From: Nannocystis sp. RBIL2
Lineage (GTDB): Bacteria > Myxococcota_A > Polyangia > Nannocystales > Nannocystaceae
Assembly: GCF_026626745.1 (NCBI RefSeq)
Contig: NZ_JAPNJW010000002.1
Location: forward strand, 5,542,151 to 5,606,150
Length of the DNA: 64,000 nt
Direction: 5' to 3'
The notes beneath the pieces were generated by a model that did not search any database, was not told the origin of the DNA, and saw only the letters and a list, made by a program, of their open reading frames with translations. The position numbers and the translations under genes are program-made. Each line of letters begins with the position of its first letter. Position 1 is the first letter of the stretch. Shown in pieces: positions 12,840-22,500 of the stretch.

Positions 12840-13646
12840 TCACGCCAGCGGCGGCGCGCGCTCGGGCAGGTGGACGCGGCCGTCGACGCCGGGCACGCAG
12901 CGGGTGCGGGCGACGTCGAGCCAGGCCACCGCGGCGCTGATGCACGCCAGCATGTGGCGGCCCTGCGCCAGGCCGCAGGCGATCGCCGTCGCCAGGGCGC
13001 AGCCGGTGCCGCGCGGGTCGGGGCCGGCGACGCGCGGCCGCTCGAACACGTGGACCTGTCCCGGGAGACAGACGATGTCGCGGACCCGCTGCTCGTCGAC
13101 CACCGCGCTTTTGAGCAGGACCCCGGCGCGACCGAGCGCGTCGGCGGTGCGCTGGACCAGCTCGGGGTCGTCCTCGGTCGAGCCGGTGAGCACGGCCGCC
13201 TCGCGCCGGTTGGGTGTGACGAGCCATGTCTCTTCGGACATGTCCCGAAGGCAATCTCGCAAGATGTCCGCGCTGGCCCCGAGGTCACCGCCGTCGGAGG
13301 CCGCGAGCACCGGGTCGACGACCACCGGCACGCGGTGAGACGCGACCTCGCCGAGAACCGCCTCGACCAGTTCTCCCGGCAGCAGGCCGATCTTGATCGC
13401 GCGCGGCGGCGGCATCGTCCGCAGCTCGCGGACGACCGCGCTCACCGAGCGCGGCTCGGCAGTCGCAGGTCGGCCGTGGCCCTGGCGCGTCCACGCCGTG
13501 ATCAGGCGCGCCACCGGGACGCTCGGGGCGCACGCGGCGGCCGTGAAGCTGTCGCGCAGCAGGCCGGCCCCGCCGGTCGGATCGAGCCCGGCGAGCAGCC
13601 ACAGCGCGGTGGCGTGGCTTGAAGTCTCGGGTACACTGCGGACCAT
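12840..13646 (-). CDS. thiD: Hydroxymethylpyrimidine/phosphomethylpyrimidine kinase
   Basis: The product is about 268 residues in the ribokinase-like ThiD family. Motifs are AGLDPTGGAGLLRDS near the N terminus (substrate and phosphate contacts), VVVDPVLAASDGGDL, LVTPNRREAAVLTG, and the C-terminal anion-hole/catalytic motif DPRGTGCALATAIA. It phosphorylates HMP and HMP-P in thiamine synthesis; no other thi gene is adjacent. The start is uncertain: ATG at 13646 shares two bases with the divergent ATG at 13645, and a GTG at 13658 is the alternative. Two dispersed palindromes fall inside the frame (13056 and 13224); the second encodes RDMSEETW just before LVTPN. Confidence 0.85.
   Translation of the reverse strand: MVRSVPETSSHATALWLLAGLDPTGGAGLLRDSFTAAACAPSVPVARLITAWTRQGHGRPATAEPRSVSAVVRELRTMPPPRAIKIGLLPGELVEAVLGEVASHRVPVVVDPVLAASDGGDLGASADILRDCLRDMSEETWLVTPNRREAAVLTGSTEDDPELVQRTADALGRAGVLLKSAVVDEQRVRDIVCLPGQVHVFERPRVAGPDPRGTGCALATAIACGLAQGRHMLACISAAVAWLDVARTRCVPGVDGRVHLPERAPPLA
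13056..13071. repeat. Dispersed palindrome copy inside thiD
   Basis: CTGTC-CCGGGA-GACAG is a perfect 5-bp inverted repeat preceded by GGAC. On the coding strand it encodes part of CLPGQVHVF. Confidence 0.5.
13224..13250. repeat. Dispersed palindrome copy inside thiD
   Basis: CATGTC-TCTTCG-GACATG pairs perfectly, then TCCCGAAG follows, so TTCGGACATGTCCCGAA is also nearly palindromic. The right half matches the trmD copy. In thiD it encodes LRDMSEE without an obvious net insertion. Confidence 0.65.
13632..13637 (+). promoter_or_regulatory. -10 hexamer for a leaderless start
   Basis: TACACT ends 7 nt before ATG 13645 and no Shine-Dalgarno sequence is present. The hexamer lies inside the 5' end of the divergent thiD frame. 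Confidence 0.5.
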
Positions 13647-13863
13647 GGCGACCTTCACCGGGACCGTGCGGAAGAACGACCTCGAGGGCGGCTTTCACGA
13701 GCTCGTCACCGACAAGGGCGATGTGTACCGCCTGAGCAAGTGCTCCGTGAAGGCTGGGGCGCGGGTGAAGGTCGAGGGCAACGTGGAGTCCGGGGGTTTT
13801 GGGATCCACATGTCCGGCCCGAGCATCGCGGTCAAGAGCATCGAGGTCCTCGGCCAGTCCTGA
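13645..13863 (+). CDS. Small hypothetical protein (72 aa)
   Basis: The product starts MATFTGTVRKNDLEGGFHEL and has alternating short beta-strand-like segments (VYRLSKC, ARVKVEGNV, GFGIHMSG, AVKSIEVLGQS). This suggests a small all-beta, OB- or SH3-like domain. No signal peptide or known motif is seen. Its ATG overlaps the ATG of divergent thiD within CCATGG. The TACACT hexamer 7 nt upstream supports this start. Confidence 0.65.
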   Translation: MATFTGTVRKNDLEGGFHELVTDKGDVYRLSKCSVKAGARVKVEGNVESGGFGIHMSGPSIAVKSIEVLGQS

Positions 13864-14024
13864 CCCCGCCCGGCGCTCTCACCAGCGCATCAGGCCGTCG
13901 CCGACAGGTCGCCCGCCCCGCGCTGGCAGCCCGTCGGGACATCGTTTTGTGGCGAGACCGTGCGGCCCGAGCGAAGGCCCCCTGCCTGCGCGGCGGGCCT
14001 CGAAACTTCAGGCGACCAAAGACG

Positions 14025-14056
14025 AAGGCCCTGTCACCGGGTGGTGACAGGGCCTT
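14025..14056 (-). terminator. Rho-independent terminator of tRNA-Leu(CAG)
   Basis: AAGGCCCTGTCACC pairs perfectly with GGTGACAGGGCCTT across a 4-nt loop. On the minus strand it follows the tRNA 3' end by 11 nt and is succeeded by a short T run. Confidence 0.85.
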
Positions 14057-14067
14057 CAGCCTTCTAG

Positions 14068-14150
14068 TGCGAGGAAAGGGACTCGAACCCCCACGTCCTA
14101 GGGACACACGGACCTGAACCGTGCGCGTCTACCAATTTCGCCATCCTCGC
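14068..14150 (-). tRNA. tRNA-Leu (anticodon CAG)
   Basis: Acceptor 5' GCGAGGA pairs with TCCTCGC. The anticodon stem CACGG/CCGTG encloses TTCAGGT (anticodon CAG), a long variable arm is present, and the T-arm contains GGTTCGAGTCC. Length is 83 nt with no encoded CCA. Its D-arm is the same as that of the UAG isoacceptor at 6898. Confidence 0.95.
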
Positions 14151-14161
14151 GGCGGGCGTGG

Positions 14162-14190
14162 AACCTAGGATAACCCGGGTCTGGCGTCAA
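14162..14190 (-). promoter_or_regulatory. Promoter of tRNA-Leu(CAG)
   Basis: On the minus strand TTGACG is followed, after 17 nt, by TAGGTT, and the tRNA begins 11 nt later. Spacing and hexamers fit a housekeeping sigma promoter. Confidence 0.7.
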
Positions 14191-14260
14191 GCACTTTCGC
14201 GAAGATCGAGGTCGAAAGCTCCCGGACTCTGGGCGCCTTCTGCGCGAGCCGGCTCCGGCG

Positions 14261-17200
14261 CTACGAGGACTTGTCGCCCTGCGCCTTGCCGGACTCGGCG
14301 ACAGGCAGGGGCCCGGTCTTGCCGTCTTCGGCCGCCTGGTCGGGACGGACGGCCAGGAGCGCCTGCAGCTCCGGCTCCATCTCGCCGTCGGCGGGCCAGG
14401 CCTCGTCCTCCAGCACCTCGATGACGATCCGCTGGGTCGTCATCTCGCTGGCGCGGGGGGCGCTCGAACGCTTGTCGTCGTCGAGCTCGCCCCACTCGGT
14501 GTCGATCGAGAACACCTCGTCCTCGTCGTCCTCGTCGGGCACGACCACCACCCGCGTGTGCGACGCATCCATGTCGTCGTCGGAGTCGGCGTCGACGTCG
14601 GACGGCAGCCGGAACACCGGGCTGGAGACCTCCGCGCTGCCGAGCGAGCCTATGTCGAAGTCGCCGGAGTCCCCCGCCGAGCCGCCCGCCAGGCGCGCCG
14701 CCAGGCTGACCGGCTCGGACTCGTCGTCGAGGTCGATGCCCGCCAGCGGATCGGGGTCGCCGGGGTAGCGGCGGATCGCCGGCGCCACGATCGAGTCCTC
14801 CGGGTCGGGCTCGGGCTCGTCGACGTTCACGTCGAAGCTGCCGCTGGTGTCGGGCCCGTCGATGATCGTCGCCGGCGCCAGCGACACGCGAGCCAGGCGG
14901 GCGCGCTCGCTGTCGAGGAGGCGCTCGAGCTCGGCGATCTTCGCCTGCGCCTCGACCAGCAGGTTGCGCGTGACGTCGAGCTCGTCCGCGAGGTCCTCGT
15001 ACTGTTCCTTCTGCTTCTCGAGCTGGGCGAGACCGGCGGCCAACCGCGCCGCGGAGCGGTCGGTGGCGTCGTTCATCTCCCAGATCTTCTGCTCCGCGGT
15101 GTCGAGCTGGAACAGCATGTATTCCATCTCCTCGGCGCGGATGCCGGCCTCGAGGCGAGAGCGGCGCAGGCGGGCCCGTTCGTGCTCGACGATCCGCTGA
15201 TGCTCGGCCTCGCTGCGGGCCAGCGCCTCGGCGTGTTCGGCGGCCTGGTCGGCCAGCTCGCCGCGCAAGGTCAGGATCTCGGCGCGCGCGGCGTCCGACA
15301 GCGGACCCGAGGCCTGGCCCATGCGGCTCGCCCCGAGCGACACGATCTGCTGCAGCTGATCGATGGCCTGATGCTTGGCCTCGAGCTCGCGGCGCAGGCG
15401 GAACAGCTCGACCTCGGCGCCCTGCTTGGCCCCGGCGAGCGCCTCCATGTCCTGCCGCTGGCGACGCAGGCGGGCCCGCAGGTGCTCCTGTTCGGCCACG
15501 CCCTCCTCGAGCCGGCGCTGCAATTCGGCCGCCTCGTCCTCGCGCTCGATGGTCTTGCGCTGCTGGTCGCGCAGGCGCTCCTGCAGGCTCGGGACGGTCT
15601 CCTCGAGGCGCTGGATGTGGACCTGCAAGACCGCCAGCTCGCCGCGCAGCTGGGCCGCGAGCGTGGCGTGATCTTCGACCGAGCGCCGCAGCTCGCGGAC
15701 CGTGCGGGTCGCGTCGGCCAGCTCGCGGTCGCGTCGGCGGACGATGTCGGCGGCGGCGCGCTCGCGGGCTCGCAGCTGGTCGCGCTGGGCAGTGACCTTC
15801 TCGAGCTCGAGCTGCCGCGCCGCGCTGTCGGCCGGCGTCGCCGCCCCGCCGCCCCCGCCAGCCTCCGCGCGCGTGCGCAGCCGCTGCTCTTGCGTGTTGT
15901 AGAGGCCTTGCAGCTCGGCGTGGTCGACCTCGAGCTTGCGCAGCTCGTGGCCGAGGCGCTCGAGCTCCTGCACGCGGTCCTGCTCGATCGCCCGGCTGCG
16001 CTCGACCTGCTCGCGCAGGCGATCGACGTCCGTCACCAGGCGCACGTTCTCGAGGTGCTCGCGGCGGATCTCCTCTTCTTGCTGCAGCACCCGCGTCTCG
16101 AGCTCTTGCAGCTCGCCGGTGCGGCGCGCCAGCTCCTCGCGCAAGCGGTTGCGATCGATCGCGGCGTCGGCGGTGGCCCGGCCGCTCTCCGGGGCGGCGA
16201 GCGGCGCGACCTCGTCGACCAGCTCGTGGGTGGCGACCGCGTTGTCGGCGTCGGGCCGGCGCATCAGCATCGCCAGCGAGTGCATGCGGCTGTCCTCTTG
16301 GACATGTTGCAGCGACTCGAGGCGCTGACGCGCGGCGTGCAGCTCGGCGTCGGTGCGGGCCTTCTCCTCGCGCGTGCGGTCGAGTTCGCCGGCGAGCTTG
16401 ACCGCGTGCCCCAGCAGGCTCTCGCGCTCGGCCGAGAAGTTGTTGACGATCTCCCGCAGGCGCTCGAGCTCCGCGAGCGTGCCCGGGTCGACCTGGACGG
16501 CCTCCGGCACTTCCGGCTCGAGCGCCGCGGCCGCCGGCTCCGGCTCGGGGATCGGCGACGGCGCCGAGATCTCGTGGGCGCGCGGCTGCGGCACGCCGCC
16601 GAGCAGGGCCGACGCGGACTCGGCGGCGAACAGCGCGACGAGGTCGAAGTCGGTGTTCTCGGCCGGTTCGGGCTGCGGTGCGGGCTCCGGCTCGGGCGGC
16701 AGCGGCAGCGGCGACGCGACCGTCACCTCGACCACTTCGATCGTCGGGGTGAGCGGCGCGACCGGACCGGTCGGCACGATGATGCACTCGCGCAGCCGGG
16801 CCTCGAGCTCCGACTGCGAGGCGATCAGGAGGTAGCGCTGGATCGGCAGCGGCTCGTCGAGCAGGCCCTCGCGCAGGACCGGCACCAGCGCCTCGCCGGG
16901 GGCGGTGGGCAGGAGCGGCGCGACGCTCACGCCCTGCCACTCGAGCTGGGCGAAGGCGCCGACGTGGGCGAAGACGCCGCGGAGATCGTCCTCGACTTCC
17001 CAGAGGTGATCCGGGTCGGGTTCGACGGCGAGGGCGAGGATGCCACCGTCCCGTAACACTCGCTTCGCCTCGAGGATGAGCGCGTGGCGGGCGGTCGGGT
17101 CGTGGGAGACGCCGCCTTCGATGCACGTCACGGCGTCGAGGCTGCGGTCTCGCAGCGGCAGGCGCGACAGCTCCAGCGGGCCCGACCACACCTCCAGACC

Positions 17201-17356
17201 GGGCTCGGCCGGGCAATCGCCGCCCAGCACCAGCACCCGCGCGACCCCGGCTGCCGCGAGCCGCCGCGGTCCTTCCGGCCCCCCGGGGAGCACGACGGCC
17301 ACGCGCTTTTGGAGCAGCCAACGCTCCAAAGCTACATATGCGGGCAGGTGGTACAC
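14261..17356 (-). CDS. Methyltransferase-like domain fused to long coiled coil
   Basis: The product has 1031 residues starting MYHLPAYVALERWLLQKR. Residues 1-190 resemble a class I SAM-methyltransferase fold (VARVLVLGGD, LPLRDRSLDAVTCIEG, EAKRVLRDGGILALAVEPD), but a canonical GxGxG motif is not obvious, so it may be catalytically inactive. A Pro/Glu-rich linker follows (about 200-290). Then comes a very long heptad-rich coiled coil (about 290-870) full of LEREL-, RLREQ- and AELQRRLEE-type sequence. The last 150 residues are acidic and low in complexity. It has no signal peptide, so it is probably cytoplasmic. The layout, a degenerate globular head plus long coiled coil, recalls polarity and motility scaffolds such as AglZ and FrzS, whose heads are pseudo-receivers. 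This is analogy only. The divergent neighbour is an FHA-GAF cyclase. Confidence 0.75.
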   Translation of the reverse strand: MYHLPAYVALERWLLQKRVAVVLPGGPEGPRRLAAAGVARVLVLGGDCPAEPGLEVWSGPLELSRLPLRDRSLDAVTCIEGGVSHDPTARHALILEAKRVLRDGGILALAVEPDPDHLWEVEDDLRGVFAHVGAFAQLEWQGVSVAPLLPTAPGEALVPVLREGLLDEPLPIQRYLLIASQSELEARLRECIIVPTGPVAPLTPTIEVVEVTVASPLPLPPEPEPAPQPEPAENTDFDLVALFAAESASALLGGVPQPRAHEISAPSPIPEPEPAAAALEPEVPEAVQVDPGTLAELERLREIVNNFSAERESLLGHAVKLAGELDRTREEKARTDAELHAARQRLESLQHVQEDSRMHSLAMLMRRPDADNAVATHELVDEVAPLAAPESGRATADAAIDRNRLREELARRTGELQELETRVLQQEEEIRREHLENVRLVTDVDRLREQVERSRAIEQDRVQELERLGHELRKLEVDHAELQGLYNTQEQRLRTRAEAGGGGGAATPADSAARQLELEKVTAQRDQLRARERAAADIVRRRDRELADATRTVRELRRSVEDHATLAAQLRGELAVLQVHIQRLEETVPSLQERLRDQQRKTIEREDEAAELQRRLEEGVAEQEHLRARLRRQRQDMEALAGAKQGAEVELFRLRRELEAKHQAIDQLQQIVSLGASRMGQASGPLSDAARAEILTLRGELADQAAEHAEALARSEAEHQRIVEHERARLRRSRLEAGIRAEEMEYMLFQLDTAEQKIWEMNDATDRSAARLAAGLAQLEKQKEQYEDLADELDVTRNLLVEAQAKIAELERLLDSERARLARVSLAPATIIDGPDTSGSFDVNVDEPEPDPEDSIVAPAIRRYPGDPDPLAGIDLDDESEPVSLAARLAGGSAGDSGDFDIGSLGSAEVSSPVFRLPSDVDADSDDDMDASHTRVVVVPDEDDEDEVFSIDTEWGELDDDKRSSAPRASEMTTQRIVIEVLEDEAWPADGEMEPELQALLAVRPDQAAEDGKTGPLPVAESGKAQGDKSS
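16290..16306. repeat. Dispersed palindrome copy inside the coiled-coil gene
   Basis: TGTCC-TCTT-GGACA is a perfect inverted repeat extended by CATG on one side. In the minus-strand gene it encodes VQEDSRM, at an apparent break in the coiled coil. Confidence 0.6.
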
Positions 17357-17608
17357 GAGGAGGGGACTTTGGCCCCGGCATCATACTGCAAGGGCCGTCG
17401 CTTTCCCCCCAGAGAGAGCGATGGCGCAAACGCGCGCGGCGGTCCGCACGCGGGCCGCAGGGGCCCCGTCCGCGGATGAACTCGAGGCCAGCCGGGGGCC
17501 GCGAGGGGGTCGGCGCCGCGAGAGGCGGCGGTGCGGACGCGGCCTGGGATCCACCTGCCGGGCCCATGGCGGTCGATCGTCCGGCTCGCAGCGAGATGTC
17601 GAGGGCGG

Positions 17609-17637
17609 TTGATCCGCGGATTTACCTGCCCTACGAT
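17609..17637 (+). promoter_or_regulatory. Promoter of the FHA-GAF-cyclase gene
   Basis: TTGATC and TACGAT are separated by exactly 17 nt, and the -10 box lies 12 nt before ATG 17650. This placement argues for 17650 over in-frame upstream starts. Confidence 0.6.
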
Positions 17638-17649
17638 GCGGAATCGTCG

Positions 17650-19248
<1,599 letters not shown>

Positions 19249-19456
19249 GCGAGCCGCAGTCACGGCGACCCGTCGGCGAGACGGCGCCGTGCTCGTCGCG
19301 CGGGTGTCGAGGCTCTGCCGAGACCTGAGGCAGTGACGCCTCGGCGAGCGCCGTCGCTAGCGCCGACAACGGCGGCCACCCTCCCCTCCTCGCGGCGGCG
19401 CGACCGGCCGCACCGGGGAAGGGTCTCGCACGCCGTGACGTCGGCCGACCAAACGC

Positions 19457-19484
19457 CGAGAGGGCGGCCTGGGCCGCCCTCTCG
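19457..19484. terminator. Bidirectional terminator between convergent genes
   Basis: CGAGAGGGCGGCC pairs perfectly with GGCCGCCCTCTCG with only two bases between arms, so the real loop takes in some of the stem. It stands between the cyclase gene and the convergent giant TPR gene. The preceding 200 bp hold no gene. Confidence 0.8.
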
Positions 19485-19487
19485 AAC

Positions 19488-19503
19488 CTGTCCTTACGGA
19501 CAG
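19488..19503. repeat. Dispersed palindrome copy (intergenic)
   Basis: CTGTCC-TTAC-GGACAG is a perfect 6-bp stem with a 4-nt loop, directly after the terminator hairpin and 13 nt from the stop of the giant TPR gene. Confidence 0.7.
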
Positions 19504-19516
19504 CAGGCTCTCAGTC

Positions 19517-22500
19517 TCAGGCGACCGAGACGCCGATGCCCTTGCGCGCCTTGAAGTAGTCCTCGCTGATGCTGTAGAGGACCAGCTCCTTGATCTTGTC
19601 CTTCGGCGTCATCGCCGAGCCGAACCCGGCCTGCTCCTGGGAGATCAGGTGCGCGGCGGTGATGAGGTCGTCGCACAGCAGGAAGCCGATGCGATAGGCG
19701 GTGATCTCGGTGCCGAGGGCCCACTTCTTGACGTCGGTGGAGCCGCCGGCCTCGACGAAGCGGCGCATGAGGCTGCGCATCTGGTCGCGGGCGTTGGCCG
19801 GGAGGCGCGACAGGATCTCGCGGGCGATCTGGTCGAGCTCCTGGCGGTTGCCGCCGGTCTCCATGTCGCACATGTGCATGCAAGCGAGGAACACCTGCTT
19901 GAGGTTCTGCGGCGAGCGGTCGAGCGCGACGTAGGCGTAGTGCGGCAGGTAGAGGTCGGACATGTACCGGCCGAGGGCGAAGGCGAGGTGCTTCTCGTTC
20001 TTGCCCTTGAGCAGGTTCTGGAACACGACCATCGTCGGGTGGACGCGACCGTCGCGCTGCGCGTTGAGCAGCGAGACATCGCCCTGGTCGTCCGGCCGGA
20101 GGTAGAGGTCCGGCTGGCCGACGTTGAGGAGCTGCATGACGTACTTGGCCATGCGCGACACCGGCGCGGGGTCGGTGTTGATGTCCGTGCGCTCGTTGGG
20201 CTTGAGGTACGCGGGCAGCGGGTTGGCGCGCCACGCCGCGATCGCCGGGGCGATCGAGCCGAGGATGCCGGTCAGGAACAGGTCCTCGTCGGGGTGGAAC
20301 ACGTGGCGGCGGAGGATCTCCTCCGAGAGCCGCTGACGCGCCTGCCGGAACTCGTTCGTGGCGTACTTGTCGTGGATCTGCTGCTCCTCGGGCGTGGCCT
20401 GCTTGAGGAACACCAGCGTGCGGGCGAGGCAGTACGCCTTATCGAACTGGTTGCTCTTCCGATAGATGTTGAAGAGCGCGTGGTAGCTCTCGTACCGGAA
20501 GGGCTCCTGGGCGATGAGGATCTGGTGCTCCTTGACCGCCTGCGTGGCGTACTCCTGCGGGTTCTCCTGCATGAGCGCCTCGTAGAGCTCGGCCAGCAGG
20601 TAGTGCCGCTCGGTGTTGTCCGGGTCGAGCTTGGCCGCCACTTCGAAGGCAGCGGTGGCCGCCTTGAAGTCCTTCAGGCGCGTCCGGTAGATCTCCGCGA
20701 GGTTCGACCACAGCGTGATCTTCAGGTCGCCCATGCTGTCGGCGGGCAGCCGCTTCAGCATCTTCCGGTACGAGCGCTCGAGGGTCTTCCAGTCCTTCGA
20801 CTTGGTGACCATCGCGTCGATCGCCTGGAACGCCTTCAGGTACGCCGGGTCGTCGTCGAGCACCGAGTTGAAGCGGTCGATCGACTCGTCGTGGGCCTTC
20901 AGCTCGTCGCGGAGCAGCACCGCCGCGGTGTAGTTGTACCGCGAGCGCCGCTTCGGGTCCTTCTCGATCTCGACGATGCGGTCGATGATCCGGATCGACT
21001 CCTCCCACTGCTTGTTGCGGGTGTAGATGTCCAGCAACGTGTGCAGCAGCGGGTAGTCCTTCGGCTGCAGGTCGAGGGCGTTCTGATAGGCCGCCGCCGC
21101 CTTCTGCCAGTTCCCGAGCTTCTCGAGGTACAGCTTGCCGATCTCGTTGTAGATCGCCGCCTGCTGATCGCCGGTGGCGGCCACGTCGATCATGGCCCGC
21201 TTGGCCTGGATGACGCCCTCCCAGTCGCCCGCGCCCGTCTGCAGCTCGATGACCGCGTTCAGGGTGGCGAGGTCGTGCGGGTCCACCTCGAGCGCCTTCT
21301 CGAGGTAGTTGAGCGCCTTCCGCGGCTCGTTCTGCCGCTTCTTGATCATGCCGAGGCGGTAGTAGACGAGGACCGTCTCGGACGAGCTCTGGGTGTCGCG
21401 ATGCTGGACCAGGATCGTCTGGTACAGCTTGAACGCCTTCTCCCAGTCCTCCTTCTCGAACAGCAGGTCGGCCATGCCGACGAGCACCTCGCGGTTGGTC
21501 GCGTCGATGTCGTAGGCGCGCTTGAACTGCTTCAGGGCCTTGTCGCCGTTGCCCAGCTTGCGCGCGACCTTGGCCGCTCGCAGGTAGAGGTCGCGCTGGT
21601 CCTGGTCGCCCAGGCCGAGCTGGTCGGACTTGCGGGTGAGGACGTCGAAGATCGGGTCGGCGTCGGCGAAGCGACCCTCGTCGTAGTAGATCTGGCCGAT
21701 CACGCGGCCGACCTTGACGTGCTCCGGATCGAGCTTGAGCACCTCGGCGAACAGCGCGACGGCCTTCTCCTTGTTCTCGAGCTCCTCGTAGTAGATGAAG
21801 CCGGCCTCGGCCGCGAGCGCGATCTTCTCGAGCTTGGTGTTCGAGTAGCCGAACGCGGCCTCGAGGTTGCGGGCCGCCTTGAGCCAGTCGCGCCGGCCCT
21901 TGTACAGCTCCGCCAGGCTGACGATCGCCGGCACGTAGCCCGGGTCGATCTCGGTCGCCTGGGTCAGGCGCCGCTCGGCCTCGTCGAGCTGGCCCAGCTT
22001 CTCCTGGTAGACCTGGCCCATGCGGGTCAGGTGCTGCACGCGGACCGCGGGGTCGCGCGACAGCTCGACCAGGCGCGCCAAGGTCTTGAGCGCGGCCGGC
22101 CAGTCCTCGATCTGCTCCTGCAGGCGAGCGAGCGTGACCGCAGAGTCGAAGTGCTGCGGGTTGAGCTCGAGGATCTCGCTGTAGGTCTCGATCGCGCGGT
22201 CGATGTCCTGGATCTGCTTCTCGTAGACCTGGGCCATCGCCACCAGCAGGTCGACCTTGGCGGCGGGCGCCGTGGTGACCACGATGTGGTTGCGGTAGGT
22301 CTCGACCAGCTCGGTCCACTTCTCGAGCCTGGTGTACAGGTCCTCGAGCTGGCGGTAGGTCGAGTCGCGGTACTTGTCGAGGAGGAGGATCTTCTCCAAC
22401 GCCTCGGCCGCCCGCGCCGGGTCCTGCGCCAGGTTGACGTGCGCGGCCGCCATGCGGTCGTAGATCGCGATCTGCTCGTCGCGCACGGTGGTGGTGTCGA

